Source of the DNA: Catellatospora citrea
GTDB lineage: Bacteria > Actinomycetota > Actinomycetes > Mycobacteriales > Micromonosporaceae
Direction of reading: 5' to 3'
Length of the DNA stretch: 64,000 nucleotides
Assembly (NCBI RefSeq): GCF_003610235.1
Contig: NZ_RAPR01000001.1
Coordinates: 3,348,001-3,412,000 of the forward strand
Shown: in pieces, positions 34,366 through 41,650 of the stretch
Position numbering within the stretch: the first letter of the stretch is position 1
Layout: each line of letters starts with the position of its first letter
Position numbers and translations under genes: made by a program
Notes under the pieces: model-generated
Seen by the model: only the letters and a program-made list of their open reading frames with translations
Told to the model about the DNA's origin: nothing
Databases searched by the model: none

Positions 34366-35592
34366 TCAGCTGAACGCGTTGTCGACGTCGACCTCGTAGC
34401 CGGCCCCGCGCAGGGCGCTGACGAGCTGGTCGGAGTGCTCGGCCCCGCGGGTCTCCACGGACAGCTCGACCTCGACCTCGCCCAGGTGCAGGCGCGGGTC
34501 GTGGCGCTGGTGGGCCACGTCGAGCACGTTGGCGCGCTGCTCGGCGATCAGCGTGAGCAGCGCCGCGAGCTGGCCCGGCCGGTCCGCGCAGCGGACGTTG
34601 ACGTGCAGGTAGCGCCCGGCGGCGCTGAGGCCGTGCTCGATCACCCGCAGCATCAGCAGCGGGTCGATGTTGCCGCCCGACACCACGGCCACGACCGGGG
34701 TCTTCACCTGCACGTGCCCGGCGAGCAGGGCGGCCACGCCGACCGAGCCGGCCGGCTCGGCGACCATCTTGCCGCGCTCCAGCAGCATCAGCAGGGCCCG
34801 GGAGATCTCCTCGTCGGTGACCGTGACGACCTCGTCGACCAGCTTGCTGATGTGTGCGAAGGTCAGGTCCCCGCAGCGGCCGACCGCGATGCCGTCGGCG
34901 ATGGTGGCGATGCTGGGCAGGCGCACCGGTCGCCCGGCCCGCAGCGCGGGCGGCACCGCGGCCGCGCCGGCCGCCTGCACGCCGATGATCGTGATGTCGG
35001 GGCGCAGCGCCTTCGCGGCCACGGCGAGACCGGAGATCAGGCCGCCACCGCCGATACCGGTGATGATCGTCTGCACGTCGGGGCGCTGTTCCAGGATCTC
35101 CAGCGCGACCGTGCCCTGCCCGGCGATCACATCCGGGTGGTCGAACGGGTGGATGAAGACCGCGCCGGTGCGCTCGGCGAACTCCTGCGCCGCGACCAGC
35201 GCCTCGTCGACGGTGTTGCCGGCGAACTCGACACGCGCGCCATACCCCTTGGTCGCCGCGACCTTCGGCAGCGGCGCGCCCATCGGCATGAACACGGTGG
35301 CCCTGGTCTTGCACAGCCCGGCCGCGAGCGCGACGCCCTGCGCGTGGTTGCCGGCGCTCGCCGCGACCACGCCCCGCGCCCGCTCCTCCTCGCTGAGCCG
35401 CGAGATCCGCACGTACGCGCCGCGCACCTTGTAGGAGCCCGCGCGCTGCAGGTTCTCGCACTTCAGCCAGGTCGGGCCGCCGAGCTTGGCCGACAGCGGC
35501 CGGCACGGCTCGATCGGGGTGGTGCGTACGACGGACCGCAGGCGCTCGCGCGCCGCCTCGATGTCGGCCAGGCTGACCAGCTCAGGTGTCAC
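34366..35592 (-). CDS. ilvA: Threonine ammonia-lyase (threonine dehydratase)
   Basis: A 408-residue PLP enzyme that deaminates threonine to 2-oxobutanoate, the entry to isoleucine. PLP Lys55 is in RAGSYKVRGAY; SAGNHAQGVALAA and the phosphate-binding GIGGGGLISGLA are clear. The last about 80 residues form one ACT-like regulatory domain (HVNVRCADRPGQLAALLTLI). A single ACT domain fits the short actinobacterial form. GTG at 35592 gives the usual N-terminus. Convergent with greA. Confidence 0.93.
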   Translation of the reverse strand: MTPELVSLADIEAARERLRSVVRTTPIEPCRPLSAKLGGPTWLKCENLQRAGSYKVRGAYVRISRLSEEERARGVVAASAGNHAQGVALAAGLCKTRATVFMPMGAPLPKVAATKGYGARVEFAGNTVDEALVAAQEFAERTGAVFIHPFDHPDVIAGQGTVALEILEQRPDVQTIITGIGGGGLISGLAVAAKALRPDITIIGVQAAGAAAVPPALRAGRPVRLPSIATIADGIAVGRCGDLTFAHISKLVDEVVTVTDEEISRALLMLLERGKMVAEPAGSVGVAALLAGHVQVKTPVVAVVSGGNIDPLLMLRVIEHGLSAAGRYLHVNVRCADRPGQLAALLTLIAEQRANVLDVAHQRHDPRLHLGEVEVELSVETRGAEHSDQLVSALRGAGYEVDVDNAFS

Positions 35593-35752
35593 AGGACGAT
35601 CGTGCCACCCGGCAGGGGCGCACCGAAAACCGGTCCGGCGCCGGTCGAGGCCGGCCGTGGCGACCTGGTGCATGCCCCGGCACGGAACGAAGCTCACGAA
35701 CAGAACGAACCACCCCGATCGCCCAGGGCAGCCGAGCCCGGCAGCGAGCGGT

Positions 35753-37126
35753 TCAGTTCGGGCGGGGGAAGCCCGGGGCGTGCCGCCGCCACGGCGCGGC
35801 CAGCTCGATCTGGCCCGCCACCGCGAGCAGCAGCAGTTCTGTGCCGGGCGGGCCGATCAGCTGCACCGTGGCGGGCAGGCCGTCCGGGCGCACCCCGACG
35901 GGCAGGGTCATCGCCGGGAAGCCGGCGATGTTCCACGGCGCGGCGAACGGCGCGTTGCGTACGTTCGCCACCACGTTGGTCAGCCAGCCCCGGCGGTGCC
36001 AGTCGCCGGCCTTCAGCGGCGGTCCGGCCAGCACCGGCGTGAGCAGCAGGTCCACCCCGTTGTCGACGAAGAAGTCCAGGCAGCCGTCGCGGAACTGCTT
36101 GCGGTCCTGCTCGCGCACGTATCCCCGCCGCCAGGCCCAGCCGCCCGCGGCGACGTGCCGCCGGGTGCGCTTCTGCAGCTTCCACCGCTCGATCCCGGCC
36201 GCCTCGACGTCGCGGTACGCCGCGGCGAACCAGGTCGCCAGACCGCGCAGCCCGATCGAGGTCGAGTACGCCGGGTCGGCGGTCAGCGTGTCGTGGCCGC
36301 ACTCCGCCAGCAGCCGGGTGGCGGTGCTCACCGCGGCCCGGTTCGCCTCGTCGGCGCCCGCCCCGACCACGGGCGACTTCAGCGACACCGCGATGCGCAG
36401 CCGGCCCGGCTGGCTGAGCGGCTGCGGCGTGCGCCCCGCCAGCACCGCGAAGCCCAGCGCCGCGTCGGCGACCGTGGTGGCCAGCATGCCGTGCTCGACC
36501 AGGCCGAACCAGTCGTCGGCGCCCAGGTTCACCGGCAGCACGCCCCGGCCCGGCTTGAGCCCGATCAGTCCGCAGCAGGCCGCCGGGATGCGGATGGAGC
36601 CCAGCCCGTCGTTGGCGTGGGCGATCGGCACCAGGCCCGCCGAGACCGCGGCGGCCGAGCCGCCGGAGGATCCGCCGGGGGTGCGGTCCAGCGCCCACGG
36701 GTTGCGAGTCACGGCGCTGTCGTCGTCGGTCACGCCCCACAGCCCCAGCTCGGGCATCCGGGTCGTGCCGACGACCACCGCACCCGCGCCGCGCAGCCTG
36801 CGTACCAGTTCGTGGTCCTCCTCGGCCACGGCCTGGCGCGCGCCCGCGGAACCGTGCCACGTCGGCAGCCCGGCGACCGGGGTGTTCTCCTTCACCGCGA
36901 TCGGCACCCCGGCCAGCGACAGGTTGCCCATCTCGCCCTGGTCGTCGACCTTCTCCGCCTCGGCGGCCGCCTCCGCGGCGCGCACCGTGCGGAAGGCCGC
37001 GACGACCGGATCGGTGTGCGTCAGGTAGTCGAGGTGATCGGCCACGACCTGCGTCGCCGACGTGTCACCGCGTCGCACGGCCCGCGCGATCTGCTTGGCG
37101 GTGGCGCCGACCCAGGTGTCCGCCAT
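35753..37126 (-). CDS. Amidase signature enzyme
   Basis: A 457-residue amidase with the Ser-cisSer-Lys triad: Lys in GVPIAVKENTPVAG, the cis-Ser in TPGGSSGGSAAAVSAG and the nucleophile region DGLGSIRIPAACCGLIGLKP. The C-terminal FPAMTLPVGVRPDGLPATVQL is typical. It lacks Gat partners and the GatA-specific context, so it is a stand-alone amide hydrolase of unknown substrate, not the tRNA amidotransferase subunit. GGAGGAA lies upstream of the ATG at 37126. Confidence 0.9.
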   Translation of the reverse strand: MADTWVGATAKQIARAVRRGDTSATQVVADHLDYLTHTDPVVAAFRTVRAAEAAAEAEKVDDQGEMGNLSLAGVPIAVKENTPVAGLPTWHGSAGARQAVAEEDHELVRRLRGAGAVVVGTTRMPELGLWGVTDDDSAVTRNPWALDRTPGGSSGGSAAAVSAGLVPIAHANDGLGSIRIPAACCGLIGLKPGRGVLPVNLGADDWFGLVEHGMLATTVADAALGFAVLAGRTPQPLSQPGRLRIAVSLKSPVVGAGADEANRAAVSTATRLLAECGHDTLTADPAYSTSIGLRGLATWFAAAYRDVEAAGIERWKLQKRTRRHVAAGGWAWRRGYVREQDRKQFRDGCLDFFVDNGVDLLLTPVLAGPPLKAGDWHRRGWLTNVVANVRNAPFAAPWNIAGFPAMTLPVGVRPDGLPATVQLIGPPGTELLLLAVAGQIELAAPWRRHAPGFPRPN

Positions 37127-37189
37127 CTCATTCCTCCACCACATCGTGACCCACAACCGGTGCTCCAGTATGGAGTGCGGTGACGCGAC

Positions 37190-37861
37190 GTGAGCAACAG
37201 GAGCCTTGCCGCAACGGAATTCATTGGCGATGCTGGGCGGATGCAGCCGGAACAGCAACGTCGCGATTGGACCGTGCCCATCGTGGTCGGTGTGGTCGTG
37301 CTGATCGTCGCGCTCGTGGTGTGCCTCGGCGGTGCCGCTGCCGCCTATCTGCTGACCCGGCCCGATCCCGCCGCGCCGCCGTCGCCCTCGCCGTCGCCTA
37401 GCCCCGTTGCCGTGGTGCCGTCGCCGACGCCGGCCTCACCCGCGCGGTGCCTGATAGGACAGTGGCGCGAGACGTCCTACACCTCCAGCGCCGAGCTGTT
37501 CGGGGTGACCGTGCAGCTGACCGGGGCAGGCACGCTGCTGAGCTACGGCGCGGACGGCACCGTGGTCACCGTGGACAAGGTCACCCGCACGGGCACGCGC
37601 AACGGCGACCGGTACGAAGTGATCCACAACGGCTCGACGCGGCTGAACTACGAGGCCGACGACGAGATGATCAGCTATAGCAACGCGTCCGCCACGGGCA
37701 CCACCACGTGGAAGGTCAACGGTAGCGTCCGCGACCGCGAGAACCTGAGCACCACGATCACCCCCGAGCGCTACACCTGCAAAGGCGACAAACTTCGCGT
37801 CTACGGCGACGGCTACTCCATCGAGGCCGACCGCATCCTCCCGCCCGGCCGCCCGGTCTGA
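37190..37861 (+). CDS. Single-pass membrane protein with lipocalin-like exterior domain
   Basis: A 223-residue protein, or 206 residues if the ATG at 37241 is used. One transmembrane helix (IVVGVVVLIVALVVCLGGAAAA) is followed by a Pro/Ser-rich spacer and an extracellular beta-rich domain that opens CLIGQWRETSY and contains repeated Thr/Gly strands and a second Cys in YTCKGDKL. The CxxGxW opening resembles lipocalin-like domains that bind small molecules, but this is a weak match. Divergent from the amidase gene. Function unknown. Confidence 0.7.
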   Translation: MSNRSLAATEFIGDAGRMQPEQQRRDWTVPIVVGVVVLIVALVVCLGGAAAAYLLTRPDPAAPPSPSPSPSPVAVVPSPTPASPARCLIGQWRETSYTSSAELFGVTVQLTGAGTLLSYGADGTVVTVDKVTRTGTRNGDRYEVIHNGSTRLNYEADDEMISYSNASATGTTTWKVNGSVRDRENLSTTITPERYTCKGDKLRVYGDGYSIEADRILPPGRPV

Positions 37862-37884
37862 CGCGGTTCCCGCCCCAAAGTGAA

Positions 37885-37945
37885 GATCGCCGTCTCGTGT
37901 CCGAACCTGCGGTTCAACCCGAGGTCCGGACACGAGACGGCGATC
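37885..37945. terminator. 61-bp palindrome between convergent genes
   Basis: Perfect 19-bp arms GATCGCCGTCTCGTGTCCG (37885-37903) and its complement (37927-37945) around a 23-nt loop, between the lipocalin-like gene and metB. Probable bidirectional terminator. The span matches several other palindromes in the window. Confidence 0.65.
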
Positions 37946-37967
37946 CAGGACTTCCGTGTCCGGAAGG

Positions 37968-39104
37968 TCAGCCCAGCGCGGTGGCCAGGTCGGCGAGGAG
38001 GTCGTCGATGGTCTCGATGCCCACGGAGAGGCGGATGAGGTCGGCGGGGACCTCCAGCTCGGAGCCCGCGACGCTGGCGTGGGTCATCTTGCCCGGGTGC
38101 TCGATCAGGGACTCGATGCCGCCCAGGGACTCGGCCAGGGTGAACACCTTGGTCGTGTTGCACACCCGCTCGGCGGCGGCCGGGTCGCCCATCCGGAAGC
38201 TGATCATGCCGCCGTACCGGCGCATCTGCTTGGTGGCCAGCTCGTGGCCGGGGTGCTCGGGCAGGCCCGGGTAGAGCACCTGCTTGACCTTCGGGTGCCG
38301 GGTCAGGAACTCGACCACCTTCTCGGCGTTGTCGCAGTGCCGCTCCATGCGTACGGCCAGGGTCTTCACCCCGCGCAGCGTCAGCCAGGCGTCGAACGGG
38401 CCGTTCACCGCGCCCATCGCGTTCTGGTGGAACTTCAGCGCGTCGGCCAGCGCCAGGTCGTTGAGCACCAGCGCGCCGCCGACCACGTCCGAGTGGCCGC
38501 CCACGTACTTCGTGGTCGAGTGCACCACCACGTCCGCGCCCAGCGCCAGCGGCTGCTGCAGGTACGGGCTCGCGAAGGTGTTGTCGACCACCAGCAGCGC
38601 GTGCGCGTCCCGGGACACCGCGGCCAGCCCGGCGATGTCGGCGATGCCGAGCAGCGGGTTGGTGGGCGTCTCCACCCAGATCATCTTCGTGTTCGGGGTG
38701 ATCTTGGCGCGCACGTCGTCGACGTCGGAGATCCGGGCCGCCGTCCAGGACAGGCCCCAGCGCTCGGCCACCTTCGCGAACAGCCGGAACGTGCCGCCGT
38801 ACGCGTCATCGGGAATGATCACGTGGTCGCCGGGCTTGCACACGGTGCGGATGAGCGTGTCCTCGGCGGCCAGGCCGCTGGCGAACGCGAGCCCGCGCGA
38901 GCCGCCCTCCAGCGCCGCCAGGCACTCCTGCAGGGCGTCGCGGGTCGGATTGCCGGACCGGGAGTACTCATAGCCCAGCCGCGGCGAGCCGACCGCGTCC
39001 TGCTTGTAGGTCGACGTCTGGAAGATCGGCGGGATCACCGCACCGGTGCGCTCGTCCGGTTCTTGGCCTGCATGGATGGCGAGCGTTTCAAACCCGTAAG
39101 ACAT
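37968..39104 (-). CDS. metB: Cystathionine gamma-synthase
   Basis: A 378-residue PLP enzyme of the Cys/Met metabolism family. Motifs: [53 protein letters not shown] and the PLP lysine K199 in [16 protein letters not shown]. The C-terminus [17 protein letters not shown] fits cystathionine gamma-synthase, although gamma-lyases are similar. Its start codon is 30 bp from that of the divergent msrA. With the cystathionine beta-synthase gene at 48.7 kb the window holds both directions of transsulfuration. Confidence 0.9.
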   Translation of the reverse strand: MSYGFETLAIHAGQEPDERTGAVIPPIFQTSTYKQDAVGSPRLGYEYSRSGNPTRDALQECLAALEGGSRGLAFASGLAAEDTLIRTVCKPGDHVIIPDDAYGGTFRLFAKVAERWGLSWTAARISDVDDVRAKITPNTKMIWVETPTNPLLGIADIAGLAAVSRDAHALLVVDNTFASPYLQQPLALGADVVVHSTTKYVGGHSDVVGGALVLNDLALADALKFHQNAMGAVNGPFDAWLTLRGVKTLAVRMERHCDNAEKVVEFLTRHPKVKQVLYPGLPEHPGHELATKQMRRYGGMISFRMGDPAAAERVCNTTKVFTLAESLGGIESLIEHPGKMTHASVAGSELEVPADLIRLSVGIETIDDLLADLATALG

Positions 39105-39134
39105 TCCACCAGCGTAGAGGAGGACACTGGAGAC

Positions 39135-39791
39135 ATGTTCCTTCGCCACAAGAAGCTCGATGTCGTCAACGCCAGCGAGGCCCTGGCCGGCCGGGACACC
39201 CCGATCGTGCCGCCGGCCGAGCACTTCGTGCTGGGCACCCCGCTGACCGGGCCCTGGCCCAAGGGTTATCAGGTGGCCGTCGTGGCCATGGGCTGCTTCT
39301 GGGGCGCCGAGCGCCTCTTCTGGAAGCTCGACGGCGTCTACTCGACCTCGGTCGGCTACGCCGGCGGCATCACGCCGAACCCGACCTACCAGGAGGTCTG
39401 CTCCGGCTACACCGGGCACACCGAGGCCGTGGAGATCGTCTTCAACCCCGAGGTCATCTCGTACGCCGAGATCCTGCGGGTGTTCTGGGAGAACCACGAC
39501 CCGACGCAGGGCATGCGCCAGGGCAACGACATCGGCACCCAGTACCGGTCGGCGATCTACGCGACCACACCGGAACAGCTCAAGGAGGCCGAGGCCTCGC
39601 GCGACGCGTTCCAGCCGGTGGTGACCGCCGAGGGCTACGGCCAGATCACCACCGAGATCGCGATGCTCGGGAACTACTTCTACGCCGAGGACTACCACCA
39701 GCAGTACCTCGCGAAGAACCCCGACGGTTACTGCGGCATCGGCCCCAACGGCATGAGCTGCCCGATCGGCGTCGCGAAGACCGACGCCTGA
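39135..39791 (+). CDS. msrA: Peptide methionine-(S)-S-oxide reductase MsrA
   Basis: A 218-residue MsrA that repairs oxidised methionine. The catalytic Cys54 is in [14 protein letters not shown], followed by [21 protein letters not shown] and the substrate block [21 protein letters not shown]. Resolving Cys residues are near the C-terminus ([13 protein letters not shown]). ATG at 39135, GGAGA upstream. Its promoter must overlap that of metB, which starts only 30 bp away. Confidence 0.96.
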   Translation: MFLRHKKLDVVNASEALAGRDTPIVPPAEHFVLGTPLTGPWPKGYQVAVVAMGCFWGAERLFWKLDGVYSTSVGYAGGITPNPTYQEVCSGYTGHTEAVEIVFNPEVISYAEILRVFWENHDPTQGMRQGNDIGTQYRSAIYATTPEQLKEAEASRDAFQPVVTAEGYGQITTEIAMLGNYFYAEDYHQQYLAKNPDGYCGIGPNGMSCPIGVAKTDA

Positions 39792-39813
39792 CCCGCCGCT
39801 CGACCCGCGGGCT

Positions 39814-39842
39814 GTGCTGGACGGGGTACACCCGTCCAGCAC
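39814..39842 (+). terminator. Terminator of msrA
   Basis: 12-bp arms GTGCTGGACGGG and CCCGTCCAGCAC around GTACA, 23 nt after the msrA stop. Confidence 0.8.
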
Positions 39843-39892
39843 GGCCTGCCGTCGCGGGCACGGGCGATACGATTCCGTAGGGGGTGGGGTCC

Positions 39893-40240
39893 ATGGCCGC
39901 AACGCCGGCTCGGGCAAGAGGGCGGTACGCCAAGCCCGTCGTGCTGCCCGATGGACTCGACTCGCTCACCGGGCCGACATCCGGAATCGTGTCGCTTCCC
40001 CGCCACCTGAAGTGGTCGGGCACCGTGCATTACGACCTCGAGGAGCCGGGACGGATCATGGATCTCTACCGGACTGTGATCAACGAGGCTGCGGCACCCG
40101 ACGACCTCCACCGATACCTCGACGAAGCCGTGTTGAGGTCGCTGTGGGAGACGATCTTCCTGTCCGCCCCGGTCCGCTCGGCATGGGAGCGCCGTTTCCC
40201 GGACCTCGCCACGACCAGGACATCGGTCGACGTCGCATAA
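39893..40240 (+). CDS. Probable antitoxin-like partner of the AbiEii-type gene
   Basis: A 115-residue soluble protein. Conserved-looking features are YAKPVVLPDGLDSLTGPTSG, then VSLPRHLKWSG, YDLEEPGRIMDLYRTVINEA and a C-terminal VRSAWERRFPDLA. I recall such proteins directly upstream of AbiEii-type nucleotidyltransferases in actinobacteria, and here the next gene starts 9 nt after this stop. It is not an AbiEi-type winged-helix protein. Antitoxin role is inferred from position. ATG at 39893 with GGGGTGGGG upstream. Confidence 0.6.
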   Translation: MAATPARARGRYAKPVVLPDGLDSLTGPTSGIVSLPRHLKWSGTVHYDLEEPGRIMDLYRTVINEAAAPDDLHRYLDEAVLRSLWETIFLSAPVRSAWERRFPDLATTRTSVDVA

Positions 40241-40249
40241 ACTCCGACG

Positions 40250-40900
40250 GTGGAAGCCCGCCATCGCGAGATCACCGAAATAGCCCTCACCTCAGTCGGC
40301 CGGTACGGGTTCGCCCTGGCAGGCGGGTACGCAGTACAAGCGCACGGCATGGGGAACCGCCTCAGCAGCGACGTGGACCTGTTCACCGACTCACGGGAGC
40401 AAGTTGACTTCAACCGGGCCGTGGACGAGGTGATCGCCGCTTTCGCGGCGAACGGCTACGACGTGACCACCGCCATCCGTAACGACGTCTTCGCCCGGCT
40501 GCTGTTGACCAAGCACGACAGCACGGAACCCGACAAGCTCGAAATGGCCGTCGACTGGCGAGCCCATCCTCCTGTCGCTACGCCGGTCGGCCCGGTGCTC
40601 CATCCCGACGACGCGGTCGCCAACAAGATGTGCGCGCTGTTCAACCGGGCCGAGTCGCGCGACTTCCTCGACGTCCAAGCGGCGATCAGCAGCGGTCGGT
40701 ACTCGCGCGAAACTCTGATCGAGCTCGCACGCCAGGCGGACCCCGGGTTCGACGTGCACGTCTTCGCCACCGCCCTGCGCTCGCTGGAACGGATCACCGA
40801 CACCGACTTCGCCGAGTATCAGGTCACGCCGGAACGTCTGGCCGCACTACGCAAGGACTTCGGAGACTGGGCTCACGCACTCCAGAAATCGGCGGCGTGA
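40250..40900 (+). CDS. AbiEii/AbiGii-type nucleotidyltransferase
   Basis: A 216-residue DNA-polymerase-beta-fold nucleotidyltransferase. The core motif GYAVQAHGMGNRLSSDVDLF contains the G-x(n)-S-x-D-x-D catalytic signature, and the later LEMAVDW supplies the third acidic residue; PDDAVANKMCALFNRAESRDFLDV is typical for AbiEii and MenA-like toxins. Family members act as toxins by modifying tRNA 3' ends or in phage defence, though many are uncharacterised. GTG start 9 nt after the partner gene; presumably one operon. Confidence 0.85.
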   Translation: MEARHREITEIALTSVGRYGFALAGGYAVQAHGMGNRLSSDVDLFTDSREQVDFNRAVDEVIAAFAANGYDVTTAIRNDVFARLLLTKHDSTEPDKLEMAVDWRAHPPVATPVGPVLHPDDAVANKMCALFNRAESRDFLDVQAAISSGRYSRETLIELARQADPGFDVHVFATALRSLERITDTDFAEYQVTPERLAALRKDFGDWAHALQKSAA

Positions 40901-40924
40901 ACCCGCCCTGACACCTGGCGATCG

Positions 40925-41461
40925 TCAGGCGGGCGTGATGGTGGTGGTGACGCCGTCGACGAATCTGCCTCCGGCATACCGGGTGAGGGCTGTGGTCACC
41001 TCGGCGGTGGAGACGCGCACGGACTTCAGCGACACGAGGATCACCGAGGGCCGCCCGTCGATCATGTTCCGGTAGTCCGTGGACACCCCCAGGTCGACAC
41101 CGGCGGCAGGCACCAGGATCAACCGGGCGGTGGTCTCGGTGCGGCCGCCGACCTGCTCGGTGTACGGCTCCAGGAGCACCGCGTCGACCGCCGACCACGG
41201 CAGCGTGCGCTTGATGCCCGCCGTACGCAGGGCCAACCCGGACTCGTCCAGCACCACCGGCGCGGGCCGGAACGCGGCGGCCAGCACCCCGAGGGCGCAG
41301 ACAGCCGACAGCAGCCCGAAGCCGAACAGCGCGCCCGAGCCCAGCGGGATGAACAGGAACCGCAGTTCCCAGCCGTTCAGCGAGCTCCAGATGAGGACGA
41401 AGCCACCGAGCAGGAAGAAGGCTACGCCGAGGTATGGCGGACGGGCGCGGTGCAGCACCAT
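40925..41461 (-). CDS. PH-domain (bPH-like) membrane protein
   Basis: A 178-residue protein with two N-terminal transmembrane helices (YLGVAFFLLGGFVLIWSSLN and GSGALFGFGLLSAVCALGVL) and a C-terminal bacterial pleckstrin-homology-like domain (VVLDESGLALRTAGIKRTLPW, ARLILVPAAGVDLGV). Common in actinomycetes; function unknown. GGGGAGA precedes the ATG. Convergent with the AbiEii-type gene, 24 bp apart. Confidence 0.75.
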   Translation of the reverse strand: MVLHRARPPYLGVAFFLLGGFVLIWSSLNGWELRFLFIPLGSGALFGFGLLSAVCALGVLAAAFRPAPVVLDESGLALRTAGIKRTLPWSAVDAVLLEPYTEQVGGRTETTARLILVPAAGVDLGVSTDYRNMIDGRPSVILVSLKSVRVSTAEVTTALTRYAGGRFVDGVTTTITPA

Positions 41462-41560
41462 GACGGTCTCCCCGAAGACTGGTCGTTGATCGCGCCAGAA
41501 CGTAACAGCCGCCCCGTTTCGAGGCAACGGTGTTGTGCGGTGGCCGTCCACGCACGTCGG

Positions 41561-41650
41561 TCAGTCGGTGCAGTCCCGGTCGCACCGGGCGTACGCGGTC
41601 CAGCTGTTGCCGCCCGGGCCGACGTAGAACACGCACAGGTAGCGCCGCGC
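41561..41650 (-). other. In-frame protein-like sequence after the GH3 stop codon
   Basis: Directly after the TGA of the GH3 gene (41653-41651) the same frame stays open for 29 codons to a TGA at 41563-41561 and reads like real protein: RYLCVFYVGPGGNSWTAYAR followed by CDRDCTD. There is no start codon between. It may be a gene remnant, a readthrough extension, or chance. The rest of 41462-41560 holds only the PH gene's promoter region. Confidence 0.3.

Noticed and set aside
37160..37180. CTCCA-GTA-TGGAG inverted repeat as MerR operator
   Set aside because: Only 5-bp arms and no merR gene nearby; too weak to list as a feature.
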